From NCBI GenBank assembly GCA_910588225.1, contig CAJUQT010000032.1, positions 14,791-47,133 of the forward strand: a DNA stretch of 32,343 nucleotides. The letters are read 5' to 3'. The stretch's first letter is position 1, and each line of letters begins with the position of its first letter. A model generated the notes under the pieces. It worked only from the letters and a program-made list of their open reading frames with translations. It made no database searches and was not told the DNA's origin. A program made the position numbers and the translations under genes. Source of the stretch: an uncultured Acetatifactor sp. GTDB lineage: Bacteria > Bacillota > Clostridia > Lachnospirales > Lachnospiraceae. Below, one piece after another: positions 6,567 through 12,404 of this stretch.

Positions 6567-7026
6567 GTCATGGTGCGGTAATTTCCCGATTTGAAATCGG
6601 AAAACAGGTCGCGTTTAAAACGGAACCTTGCAGAACATATCCAACAGTGGCAATATACCCTACTTTCTTCATTTGAAATGTAGAAAGTGTCCTGTGCGGC
6701 TCCCAGCCGCCCATATACGGGCGTAATGGCTATTGATGGTAATTCTATCAATGGATGCACAAAACGTCTGAATGGGGCGAATGGAGCCAACGGCAGCCAT
6801 TTGTCCGTGGTTAGAGCCATTTGGGGCTTAGTGCCGGACATTTGTCCTTTACCCCTGCCCCATAATTACCGGCACCCCTCCCCCAAAATAAGGGGTACCT
6901 CTCCGGAGAGTACCTCACGGACATTTGTCCTTCACTGGGAGCCATCTTCCCTCCGGCTCCAGGGAGGAGAAAGCAATTTTTCCTTCTCCTGGTGTGGCCG
7001 TATTGGCAACAGTTGGTTCGACGGGG
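6567..7026. other. Non-coding stretch with repeated 12-bp palindromes
   Basis: I see no convincing gene here: open frames exist on both strands but lack ribosome binding sites and recognisable protein features. The stretch contains the palindrome GGACATTTGTCC at 6836-6847 and 6919-6930 and a degenerate copy at 6795-6806. It also has further inverted repeats, such as one around the GGTACC near 6894 and a GGAGCC/GGCTCC pair near 6940-6962. It could hold regulator binding sites or a structured RNA. Confidence 0.4.
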
Positions 7027-7614
7027 TCAGGTCTGTAGTGATTCGTCAACATCAAATGGTAATTCATCATTAATTCCCTCAGGGATATTAATTGGAATTT
7101 CGCTCAATTCTTCTAATGCACCCTCTAACCAGGTATCTATAACATGTTGTTTTATTTTTTTATCTTTAAGTAATCTTTGTAAATCTTCATATGTTTCAAA
7201 AAATTTTAATAGTTCTGGCTCTTCTGGTAAACGAATAGCTCTTACATATTGCCGTTCACCAAGTTCCGGAAATGAGTGATTATCGACATCTTCCTTTAAC
7301 AACTCTAAGCAAAACTTATACGGAAATGAATCAATTTTTAAAAGGTCTAAAATTTTTATAGCGATATCTTTGTAATTTGCAATTTCTGGTTGTAGTCCGC
7401 TTTCATCACTTAGCCCACATAGCCAATCTATAGATACATTGCACTTTTCTGCTATCCCTTTTGCGATATCTAATGGAGGTTTCATTATTCCCCGCTCATA
7501 TCCAGAAAGGGTTTGCTGCTTTATTCCTATGTGTTCGCTAAAATCTTTTTGAGTCATTTTTAATGAATCACGCAATTCTTTTATTCTTGTTGCAAAAATC
7601 TCTAATTCACCCAT
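7027..7614 (-). CDS. Phage-type repressor with N-terminal HTH_3 domain
   Basis: The start chosen is the ATG at 7614 (MGELEIFATRIKELRDSLKM), with AGAAAGGATT upstream. A longer in-frame start at 7653 would place the -10 box directly against the start codon. The 195-residue protein has a Cro/C1 helix-turn-helix at about residues 8-60 (MTQKDFSEHIGIKQQTLSGYERG) and an acidic helical C-terminal part without the S24 peptidase signature. Control by RecA-stimulated self-cleavage is therefore unlikely; satellite repressors of this sort are typically relieved by a helper-phage protein. It diverges from the Cro-like gene at 7770 and has its own consensus promoter. Confidence 0.85.
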   Translation of the reverse strand: MGELEIFATRIKELRDSLKMTQKDFSEHIGIKQQTLSGYERGIMKPPLDIAKGIAEKCNVSIDWLCGLSDESGLQPEIANYKDIAIKILDLLKIDSFPYKFCLELLKEDVDNHSFPELGERQYVRAIRLPEEPELLKFFETYEDLQRLLKDKKIKQHVIDTWLEGALEELSEIPINIPEGINDELPFDVDESLQT

Positions 7615-7655
7615 CAGATTAATCCTTTCTATTTGATAATCTGATATTAACATAG

Positions 7656-7684
7656 ATTATAGTTAAAAACAATCAAAATGTCAA
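7656..7684 (-). promoter_or_regulatory. Consensus promoter of the repressor gene
   Basis: On the minus strand: TTGACA (7679-7684), a 17-base spacer, TATAAT (7656-7661). Confidence 0.85.
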
Positions 7685-7719
7685 TAATAAAACAATTTTG
7701 CCATTATAAAAAGTTTAGC

Positions 7720-7750
7720 TTGTATAATACAATTAATTATGGTATTATAC
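7720..7750 (+). promoter_or_regulatory. Early promoter with two palindromic operators
   Basis: TTGTAT (7720-7725), 17 bases, TATTAT (7743-7748). Each box lies inside a 9-bp palindrome: GTATAATAC (7722-7730) and GTATTATAC (7742-7750). The centres are 20 bp apart, two helical turns. This is the expected form of paired operators by which the divergent repressor, or the Cro-like protein, would switch off the early operon. Confidence 0.75.
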
Positions 7751-7769
7751 ATTCAAAGGAGGTGAATAC

Positions 7770-7958
7770 ATGAAGTTAGACAGAAAGAAATTTGCAATTG
7801 CCAGGGCAAGGGCTTGTATGGGGCAAAAGGATTTTGAAAAAGCCGGAATCCCCAAAGGCACATTATGCAGAGCAATGAGCGGCAGAAGCATAAAGCCTGA
7901 AACTCTTGGAAGAATTGCAAAGGCTCTGGGAGTGGATGTAACGGAAATCATGGAGTAG
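7770..7958 (+). CDS. Cro-like HTH regulator (62 residues)
   Basis: A strong ribosome binding site (AAAGGAGGTGAATAC) precedes the ATG. The protein is almost entirely one helix-turn-helix of the Cro/C1 class: FAIARARACMGQKDFEKAGI, PKGTLCRAMSGRSIKPETLG, RIAKALGVDVTEIME. It is the first gene of the rightward early operon, opposite the repressor. By position it is a Cro-type antagonist or an excisionase-like regulator. Confidence 0.8.
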   Translation: MKLDRKKFAIARARACMGQKDFEKAGIPKGTLCRAMSGRSIKPETLGRIAKALGVDVTEIME

Positions 7959-8023
7959 CAACCGCTATCAACTGATATCAAATGAAATCAGTTGCAGGTA
8001 GTTGCGATGGAAAGGAGAACAGC

Positions 8024-8338
8024 ATGGCATTTTTAAAAGTGGAACAGGAAGTTATGATTAGCTTCAATGCGGCAGAGGATACCGCAGAACTTTATACGGC
8101 AGACCCAGTCATGATTAGGAAGATGGATAAGCTTGTGGAAGAGAACCCTGAGCAGTTCAGTGGAAAGGTTCATTCAACGTATCAAGGGAAAGTGTACGCA
8201 AAGAAGTATTTCTTTCCTAAAAGGTTTGTCAGCATCCGGACAAAGGATATCGTGAGGAATGTGTCAGAGGAGCAGAGGGAGAAAGCTCGGGAGCAGATGA
8301 AGAAGTATCATGCTTCAAAACGCGATAAGGAGACATGA
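8024..8338 (+). CDS. Conserved small phage/MGE protein of unknown function
   Basis: The start at 8024 is set by GGAAAGGAGAACAGC; an upstream in-frame ATG at 7982 has no site. The 104-residue protein begins MAFLKVEQEVMISFNAAEDT, has alternating strands in the first half (ELYTADPVMIRKMDKLVEE, KYFFPKRFVSIRT), and ends in a basic helix (EEQREKAREQMKKYHASKR). I recall similar short proteins in Firmicutes phages, without a known role. It is co-directional with the Cro-like gene. Confidence 0.65.
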   Translation: MAFLKVEQEVMISFNAAEDTAELYTADPVMIRKMDKLVEENPEQFSGKVHSTYQGKVYAKKYFFPKRFVSIRTKDIVRNVSEEQREKAREQMKKYHASKRDKET

Positions 8339-8340
8339 TT

Positions 8341-8360
8341 CCATGGTTTGTAAACCATGG
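8341..8360. repeat. Perfect 20-bp palindrome
   Basis: CCATGGTTTGTAAACCATGG directly follows the stop of the preceding gene. A related near-palindrome (GGAACCATGGTTTCC) is at 8432-8446. No T run follows, so it looks more like a protein binding site than a terminator. Confidence 0.6.
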
Positions 8361-8464
8361 AAATGAAACCAAAAGTTAAATGGTGCAGTCTTATACCATC
8401 AAATGGGAATTAGACTCGGATTTCCATTATAGGAACCATGGTTTCCAACAAGAAAGAGGTGTCT

Positions 8465-8800
8465 ATGGACGTTATCAAGGCAGTAGAAAGCTATCCATAC
8501 TACCACAGCATGACAGGCCAGAGCCGGGAGGAATGGGAAGCATGGCGCGTACAGGCCTGCGAGGAATGGATGCTTGACAAGAATATTTTGGGAAAGGAGA
8601 GTGAAAGGGATGGTAGCAGCGAAAATAAACCAGATCATAGCGGCAATGACAGCATCCTGCATGAGCCCGCAGGAAATCGCGGACAAAGCTGGGGTGAGCG
8701 TCAATATCGTCTACCGGATGCGGCGCGGGTATTTGGTGAAGATGGACCGGTTCGGGAAAGTATGCCAGGTGCTGGGGATAGCTCCAGAGGATATTATTGA
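8465..8800 (+). CDS. Possible small protein overlapping the next HTH gene
   Basis: The frame starts at 8465 after AAAGAGGTG (MDVIKAVESYPYYHSMTGQS). Its first ~47 residues look protein-like (REEWEAWRVQACEEWMLDKN). The remainder overlaps the HTH gene at 8610-8840 in another frame and reads as low-quality sequence, so either the C-terminus is not selected or the gene has been shortened by a frameshift. Confidence 0.4.
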   Translation: MDVIKAVESYPYYHSMTGQSREEWEAWRVQACEEWMLDKNILGKESERDGSSENKPDHSGNDSILHEPAGNRGQSWGERQYRLPDAARVFGEDGPVRESMPGAGDSSRGYY

Positions 8801-8840
8801 CTATGAACGATTGAAAGAGCAGAGAGGAGGAAAAGAATAG
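8610..8840 (+). CDS. Small HTH regulator (76 residues)
   Basis: It starts at the ATG at 8610 after AAAGGAGAGTGAAAGG; 12 further upstream codons are open but lack a site. The helix-turn-helix covers MTASCMSPQEIADKAGVSVN and IVYRMRRGYLVKMDRFGKVC, followed by a Cro/C1-like third helix (QVLGIAPEDIIDYERLKEQR). Its stop codon overlaps the GTG start of the replication gene by one base, so it is translationally coupled to replication and may regulate it. Confidence 0.75.
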   Translation: MVAAKINQIIAAMTASCMSPQEIADKAGVSVNIVYRMRRGYLVKMDRFGKVCQVLGIAPEDIIDYERLKEQRGGKE

Positions 8841-9868
8841 TGGCGAATAGAAGAATGTTCAGCCTTGATGTGGTCAACACGGATAAATTCATGGAAATGC
8901 CGTTAACAGCACAAGCTTTGTATTTTCACCTGGGAATGCGGGCGGATGACGATGGGTTTATCGCATCGCCACGACAGATTATGAAAGCGGTAGAATGCAA
9001 GCAGGATGATATGAAAATTCTGATTTCCAAAGGCTATGTGATACCATTTGAAAGCGGGATTGTAGTGATACGTCATTGGAAGCAGCACAACTATATCCAG
9101 TCTGACAGATACAGAAAAACAAAGTTTTTGGAGGAGAGAAGCCATCTGGAACTTGTGGAGAATGTATACATAACTGATACAGAGCGTATACAGAATGGTT
9201 CCAATGTGGAACCACAGTATAGGTTAAGTAAGGATATAGTTAGAGTTAGAGTTAGAGATAGAGATAGTATAGAGTTAGGAGATACTGTATGCACGGAGCC
9301 AGAAGAATCTGTCTCCATGCCGCCGGTGATATCCCTTATCTTGAATGACAAATCCCTCCATGACATTTTCCAATCAGACATTGACGGCTGGAAGGAACTG
9401 TATCCTGCGGTGGACATCCTCCAGGAGCTACGGAAGATGAAGGGATGGCTGGACAGCAACCCGGCAAAGCGGAAGACCCAGAGAGGAATAAAGCGGTTCA
9501 TCAATGGCTGGCTGGCGAGGGAACAGGACAGGAGCGGAACCACGGCGGACAGGGACGGAACGGACGGTGCGGGGATAAAGCGGTTCATATCTGGAAAATC
9601 CAATGAAGAGTTGGAAAAAGGAATCCATGATATAGTCACTAGCCGCATCAGTCAGGAGGCCTTGGACAGATACCACGACAAAATCCATGAGTTAATCCGC
9701 CTATGCTGTCCGTTTGAAATCTTTACGCAAGAGCAGATAGACTATATGCGCCGCGAATGGAAGATGGAGCCCTTGCATAAGGACAGCGCGTTTGTGGTTC
9801 CAAGGGAAGATATCTATGATTTTTATGACAGGAAACTTGGAGTTTCCAAAGGTATTGAGACAAACTGA
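8840..9868 (+). CDS. Replisome organizer / DnaD-like phage replication protein
   Basis: It starts at GTG (8840), with GAGAGGAGGAAAAG upstream and a one-base overlap with the preceding stop. The 342-residue protein opens with the phage replisome-organizer form: MANRRMFSLDVVNTDKFMEM, PLTAQALYFHLGMRADDDGF and VIRHWKQHNYIQSDRYRKT. This is a winged-helix domain over about residues 1-110. A repeat-encoded linker (DIVRVRVRDRDS) follows, then a C-terminal region with a KRFINGWL segment. Such proteins bind iterons inside their own gene and load the host helicase. The element would thus replicate on its own origin after excision. No primase or helicase is present. Confidence 0.75.
   Translation: MANRRMFSLDVVNTDKFMEMPLTAQALYFHLGMRADDDGFIASPRQIMKAVECKQDDMKILISKGYVIPFESGIVVIRHWKQHNYIQSDRYRKTKFLEERSHLELVENVYITDTERIQNGSNVEPQYRLSKDIVRVRVRDRDSIELGDTVCTEPEESVSMPPVISLILNDKSLHDIFQSDIDGWKELYPAVDILQELRKMKGWLDSNPAKRKTQRGIKRFINGWLAREQDRSGTTADRDGTDGAGIKRFISGKSNEELEKGIHDIVTSRISQEALDRYHDKIHELIRLCCPFEIFTQEQIDYMRREWKMEPLHKDSAFVVPREDIYDFYDRKLGVSKGIETN
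9237..9280 (+). repeat. Hexamer repeats inside the replication gene, candidate origin
   Basis: Tandem TAGAGT TAGAGT TAGAGA TAGAGA at 9241-9264 are flanked by related TATAGT and AGAGTTAG. They encode the Arg/Asp linker between the two domains. Phage initiator genes often carry their own origin at this place, so the repeats are a candidate iteron cluster. They could instead be simple-sequence expansion in a flexible linker. Confidence 0.45.
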
Positions 9869-9870
9869 AA

Positions 9871-9984
9871 ATGCCCCCAGATAGCGCCAACTACCAGGGG
9901 GCCAGCACAGCCGGAGCTGCTACACAAACCACTTACATAGTAGCACATATCCCGGCAGAAAGGGAAGAGGAAAATGAAAATTAG
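9871..9984 (+). CDS. Possible 37-codon ORF between replication gene and next gene
   Basis: An ATG two bases after the replication gene stop opens a frame (MPPDSANYQGASTAGAATQT...) that overlaps the next start by four codons. There is no clear ribosome binding site, but coupling to the upstream stop is possible. The product is not recognised. Confidence 0.3.
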   Translation: MPPDSANYQGASTAGAATQTTYIVAHIPAEREEENEN

Positions 9985-10468
9985 AATGTTGAATCTGTAT
10001 GCGCTAATAAAATACCATCCATACCATAGCAGCACATTCGCCCGGTATGCAAACGTGACAACAGAGCTTTTGTGGGCGGCAATCTATGGGGACGAGGAAC
10101 TTACATACCGGGAAATCATCGGCATTGCGGCGGAATCCGGTGTCCCTGCTGGCGTTATTACATGCCCTAGGCTGATATGGCTGGACAAGTCTTCATATCG
10201 CCACAGGATGATGGTATACCGTTTGGCGGAAAAGCTGGATGCAATACGTGCGGCGGCCATGTCGGGGAATGAGGATGCTTGCTATTTTGTGCGTCAAGGT
10301 GGACTGGAGCAAGGGGATAGCCTAATCAGCGACTTCCAGGATAAAGGGAAGGTTTTATATTGCCGGTACCTGGGGACTCTTGCATTTGCAGATATCTTTG
10401 GCGGTTTAGGGACAACGCATAAGCCGAGAGGGCTGAAAGCGGCCGAACAGAAAGGCGGTGCAGCATGA
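9974..10468 (+). CDS. Uncharacterised element protein (164 residues)
   Basis: It starts after GGGAAGAGGAAA. The protein begins MKIRMLNLYALIKYHPYHSS and has a helix-turn-helix-like stretch (ELTYREIIGIAAESGVPAGV), followed by mixed helical sequence ending in a Lys/Gly-rich tail. I do not recognise the family. It overlaps the next gene by four bases (ATGA) and so belongs to the early/replication operon. Confidence 0.6.
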   Translation: MKIRMLNLYALIKYHPYHSSTFARYANVTTELLWAAIYGDEELTYREIIGIAAESGVPAGVITCPRLIWLDKSSYRHRMMVYRLAEKLDAIRAAAMSGNEDACYFVRQGGLEQGDSLISDFQDKGKVLYCRYLGTLAFADIFGGLGTTHKPRGLKAAEQKGGAA

Positions 10469-10659
10469 CAGAGTATGATTTGTTTGTGGAATGCATTCCC
10501 ATGATAGCGGAGATGGCGGCCAGGTGCCGCAGGCTGTCGGAAGGGGAGTATGAGGACTGGAAGAGGGAGACCATGGAGCATGCGCCTGAAATGGTCAGGG
10601 AATTCATGGGCAAGGTGCTTATTACTATTGACAAGTACGTATTAGGAGGTGCGGCATAA
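10465..10659 (+). CDS. Small uncharacterised protein (64 residues)
   Basis: It begins at the ATG of an ATGA overlap with the preceding gene. The product is acidic and helical (MTEYDLFVECIPMIAEMAAR, then EGEYEDWKRETMEHAPEMVR). The family is unknown. Its stop overlaps the next start by one base. Confidence 0.6.
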   Translation: MTEYDLFVECIPMIAEMAARCRRLSEGEYEDWKRETMEHAPEMVREFMGKVLITIDKYVLGGAA

Positions 10660-10787
10660 TGGCGAACTTAGCAACGGAAATCTTAGGCAGACTGAAAAGA
10701 CAGCGGAACATCTGGCGGATGGCTGCAGTTGTAAGCATCGTCCTGAATATTGCCCAATTGTCCATAAGGGCGGGCAAAGGGAGGTGA
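10659..10787 (+). CDS. 42-residue single-pass membrane peptide
   Basis: A TAATG overlap couples it to the preceding gene, and AGGAGG lies just upstream. The peptide begins MANLATEILGRLKRQRNIWR, then a membrane segment (MAAVVSIVLNIAQLSI). Peptides with this MANLATEIL-type start followed by a membrane helix recur in phages of Clostridia as far as I recall. The function is unknown. Confidence 0.6.
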   Translation: MANLATEILGRLKRQRNIWRMAAVVSIVLNIAQLSIRAGKGR

Positions 10788-10798
10788 CATACAGTACA

Positions 10799-10987
10799 AT
10801 GGCAGTAAAGGTCAGGGTGAGCTATGAGGAGCCCCAGGAGCTGCAAATGGTGACGGAACTGCTGCAGCCGGTAATCAAGTCGTGCAAGGCAAACAAGGCC
10901 GAGAATGGGCGGTATAAGCGCGCATATCTGGATGTGGAGATACCAGAGGAATGTGAGCAAAAAAGTGCAGATTCGCCGTTGATTTAG
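10799..10987 (+). CDS. Small phage-type protein (62 residues)
   Basis: The start is placed at MAVKVRVSYEEPQELQMVTE, with GGGAGG about 14 bases upstream (long spacing). An in-frame extension further upstream would cover the membrane-peptide gene in another frame and is rejected. It has a strand-helix-strand form with a basic centre. Short proteins of this form are common in phage early regions; no role is known. It is the last gene before the terminator at 11012-11036. Confidence 0.55.
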   Translation: MAVKVRVSYEEPQELQMVTELLQPVIKSCKANKAENGRYKRAYLDVEIPEECEQKSADSPLI

Positions 10988-11011
10988 GCAAAACATATCT
11001 ATATAGGAACG

Positions 11012-11036
11012 GCGGCAGGGTTATCCTGCCGCTTGT
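11012..11036 (+). terminator. Terminator of the early operon
   Basis: Stem GCGGCAGG (11012-11019) with CCTGCCGC (11025-11032), five-base loop, then TTGTTC. Confidence 0.6.
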
Positions 11037-11081
11037 TCATTCTCACTTTCTCCCGGCGCATCCCCACTGGGTGGGGGTAAT

Positions 11082-11165
11082 TTACATGAACAATAAAATC
11101 AATCCGATTATGATAATAATCAACCGAGCAATCAGAATTACCAGTTTAAAAATCTCTTTTTTCAT
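11082..11165 (-). CDS. Candidate 27-residue hydrophobic peptide
   Basis: An open frame begins MKKEIFKLVILIARLIIIII and ends GLILLFM: two Lys at the start, then an uninterrupted membrane helix. It lies downstream of the 37-residue peptide gene on the same strand. No clear ribosome binding site precedes it, so translation is uncertain. Composition is like small membrane toxins or holin-like peptides, but no family is recognised. Confidence 0.35.
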   Translation of the reverse strand: MKKEIFKLVILIARLIIIIIGLILLFM

Positions 11166-11227
11166 ATTGATTTTACAGATGGATTATGATATCTTTTTAG
11201 GTAGGGGAGGTTTCCCTCCCCCGGAAC

Positions 11228-11341
11228 CTATTGGATACTCTCTATAATCATTTTGATGACAGCTATGAGAGTTCCGATTTCTAAAGCGAGCTGGATTAGT
11301 GCGGATATCACTTTTTTCAGCTCCTTTATTTTTTTCTCCAT
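11228..11341 (-). CDS. 37-residue amphipathic peptide divergent from the RHH regulator
   Basis: The start at 11341 (MEKKIKELKKVISALIQLAL) has AAAGGAGG eight bases upstream; an ATG two codons earlier is too close to it. A charged first turn leads into a hydrophobic helix (LEIGTLIAVIKMIIESIQ). It is transcribed from a consensus promoter whose spacer holds a palindrome. A GGGGAGG/CCTCCCC hairpin (about 11197-11221) follows it. The function is unknown; a small membrane-active peptide under tight control is possible. Confidence 0.5.
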   Translation of the reverse strand: MEKKIKELKKVISALIQLALEIGTLIAVIKMIIESIQ

Positions 11342-11374
11342 CTGCATTTCCTCCTTTCCTCTCTTGATGATTAT

Positions 11375-11403
11375 ATTATATACTAACGTTAGTATAATGT
11401 CAA
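11375..11403 (-). promoter_or_regulatory. Consensus promoter with palindromic operator in the spacer
   Basis: Minus strand: TTGACA (11398-11403), 17-base spacer, TATAAT (11375-11380). The spacer includes the 16-bp palindrome ATACTAACGTTAGTAT (11380-11395). A half-site TGTTAGTAT also overlaps the presumed promoter of the RHH gene near 11443-11451. The RHH protein encoded next door is the obvious candidate to bind here. Confidence 0.75.
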
Positions 11404-11490
11404 TACTTTTTTGAATTTATTTTAAATATTTTATACTTGTGTTAGTATATATAATATGGTATGATATTTGCAAGAAAAAGGAGGGTGAAC

Positions 11491-11673
11491 ATGGCATATT
11501 CCGAAGCACAGAAAAAAGCAAGCCGAAAATATAATGAGAGTAATTATAAGCGCATAAATATGTATCTTGCGCCAGAAGAAAAAGACAGGTGGCAATCAGA
11601 AGCAGACAGGCAAGGCATAAGTTTAAGCGAATTTATCAAGCGGTGCGTGAATGAAAAAATATCCGATAGGTAA
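11491..11673 (+). CDS. Ribbon-helix-helix (Arc/MetJ-type) regulator, 60 residues
   Basis: The ATG at 11491 has AAAAAGGAGGGTGAAC upstream. The basic N-terminus (AYSEAQKKASRKYNESNYKR) precedes a strand INMYLAPEEKDRWQ and two helices (SEADRQGISLSEFIKRCVNE). This is the RHH form, in which the strand contacts DNA. It is divergent from the 37-residue peptide gene, with TTAGTAT repeats in both promoters, so autoregulation and control of the peptide are likely. Confidence 0.75.
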   Translation: MAYSEAQKKASRKYNESNYKRINMYLAPEEKDRWQSEADRQGISLSEFIKRCVNEKISDR

Positions 11674-11741
11674 ATGAGAGGGTGGCATAATACTACGCTC
11701 TTTCTTGAGAAAAATTCTTGCGATAACGCGCGAAATAAACA

Positions 11742-11770
11742 TTGCAAAGCAGATGTGCATCTGCTATAAT
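11742..11770 (+). promoter_or_regulatory. Late promoter of the scaffold/capsid operon with an operator
   Basis: TTGCAA (11742-11747), 17-base spacer, TATAAT (11765-11770). Almost the whole spacer is the palindrome GCAGATGTGCATCTGC (11749-11764), so a regulator bound there would block or remodel this promoter. Transcription would start near 11777, exactly where similarity to the orphan leader copy begins. Confidence 0.75.
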
Positions 11771-11776
11771 ATCGAT

Positions 11777-11942
11777 AGGCAAACAGAATACAGAAGTACC
11801 ACGGACGGCGGATGCGCCGGACGGAAGCCAGATACATAGGCGTGGGAAGGTTTTACTCTAAAATGAGTAGGATTTTCCCGCGCCTTTTTGTTTGCCGGAA
11901 AACAGCCTACTGTGGCGTAAAAACAGGAAGGAGAAGCCCAAA
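11777..11942 (+). ncRNA. Structured leader RNA of the scaffold/capsid operon
   Basis: The leader is 166 bases from the predicted start to the scaffold ATG. Elements in order: a small TAC-AGAA-GTA hairpin; a CGGCG-GATG-CGCCG hairpin; a long terminator-like hairpin GGCGTGGGAA/TTCCCGCGCC (11839-11848, 11875-11884) with an inner ACTC/GAGT pairing and TTTTT after it; then a purine-rich ribosome binding region. The orphan copy at 4639-4801 keeps the same pairings with base changes. This could be an attenuator or a protein-binding leader. Published comparative work described RNA motifs upstream of phage GP20-type scaffold genes; I think this may belong there but cannot confirm it. Confidence 0.7.
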
Positions 11943-12389
11943 ATGGATTTACAGAACACGAACCAGAACGCAGACCAGATAGCAACCCCGGCTGATCAGA
12001 CAGGGGGACAGAAGACTTTTAATCAGGATCAGGTAAATGCCATTGTACAGAAACGGCTTGCAGAAGACCGGGAGAAGGCATCAAGAGAACTGGGTGAGAA
12101 GGAGCAGGAGCTTGCACAGCGCGAGTTCCGTTTGAACAGCCGCCAGAAGCTGATTGACAGGGGATACCCGGAGAGCATCATGGACGCGCTGAATTGTAGC
12201 AGTGAGAAAGAGTTTGACAAGGCCCTGGACATCATTGACGGCCTGATAAAAGAGCGTACCCCATCTGAATCTGAAAAGTTGGAGATGGAAGCGAGACGGA
12301 AAGCCGCTGCAATGGCACCGAAGTTCACGGACAAGTCGGAGCCGCGGCGGGCAGGTACGGATTTGATTCGGCAGGCCATGAATCTGTAA
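11943..12389 (+). CDS. Phage capsid scaffold protein (DUF4355/GP20-like)
   Basis: It starts at 11943 (MDLQNTNQNADQIATPADQT) after GGAAGGAGAAG. A disordered Gln/Asn-rich N-terminus is followed by the signature FNQDQVNAIVQKRLAEDREK, then a long coiled coil with Glu and Arg repeats. The helical segments ERGYPESIMDAL-like (DRGYPESIMDALNCSSEKEF) and an N-terminally charged tail (SEPRRAGTDLIRQAMNL) complete it. At 148 residues it has normal length for these short scaffolds, which direct capsid protein assembly and are released on maturation. It is adjacent to the major capsid gene and co-transcribed with it. Confidence 0.85.
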   Translation: MDLQNTNQNADQIATPADQTGGQKTFNQDQVNAIVQKRLAEDREKASRELGEKEQELAQREFRLNSRQKLIDRGYPESIMDALNCSSEKEFDKALDIIDGLIKERTPSESEKLEMEARRKAAAMAPKFTDKSEPRRAGTDLIRQAMNL

Positions 12390-12404
12390 AGGAGATTAAT
12401 ATTT

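Noticed and set aside
6687..7073. 128-codon plus-strand frame beside the repressor
   Set aside because: No ribosome binding site, it runs into the repressor gene antisense, and the composition is not protein-like. The minus-strand frame at 6560-6841 is rejected for similar reasons.
9635..9650. GTCACTAGC as a further integrase arm site
   Set aside because: It is a single partial match inside a coding region, far from both ends.
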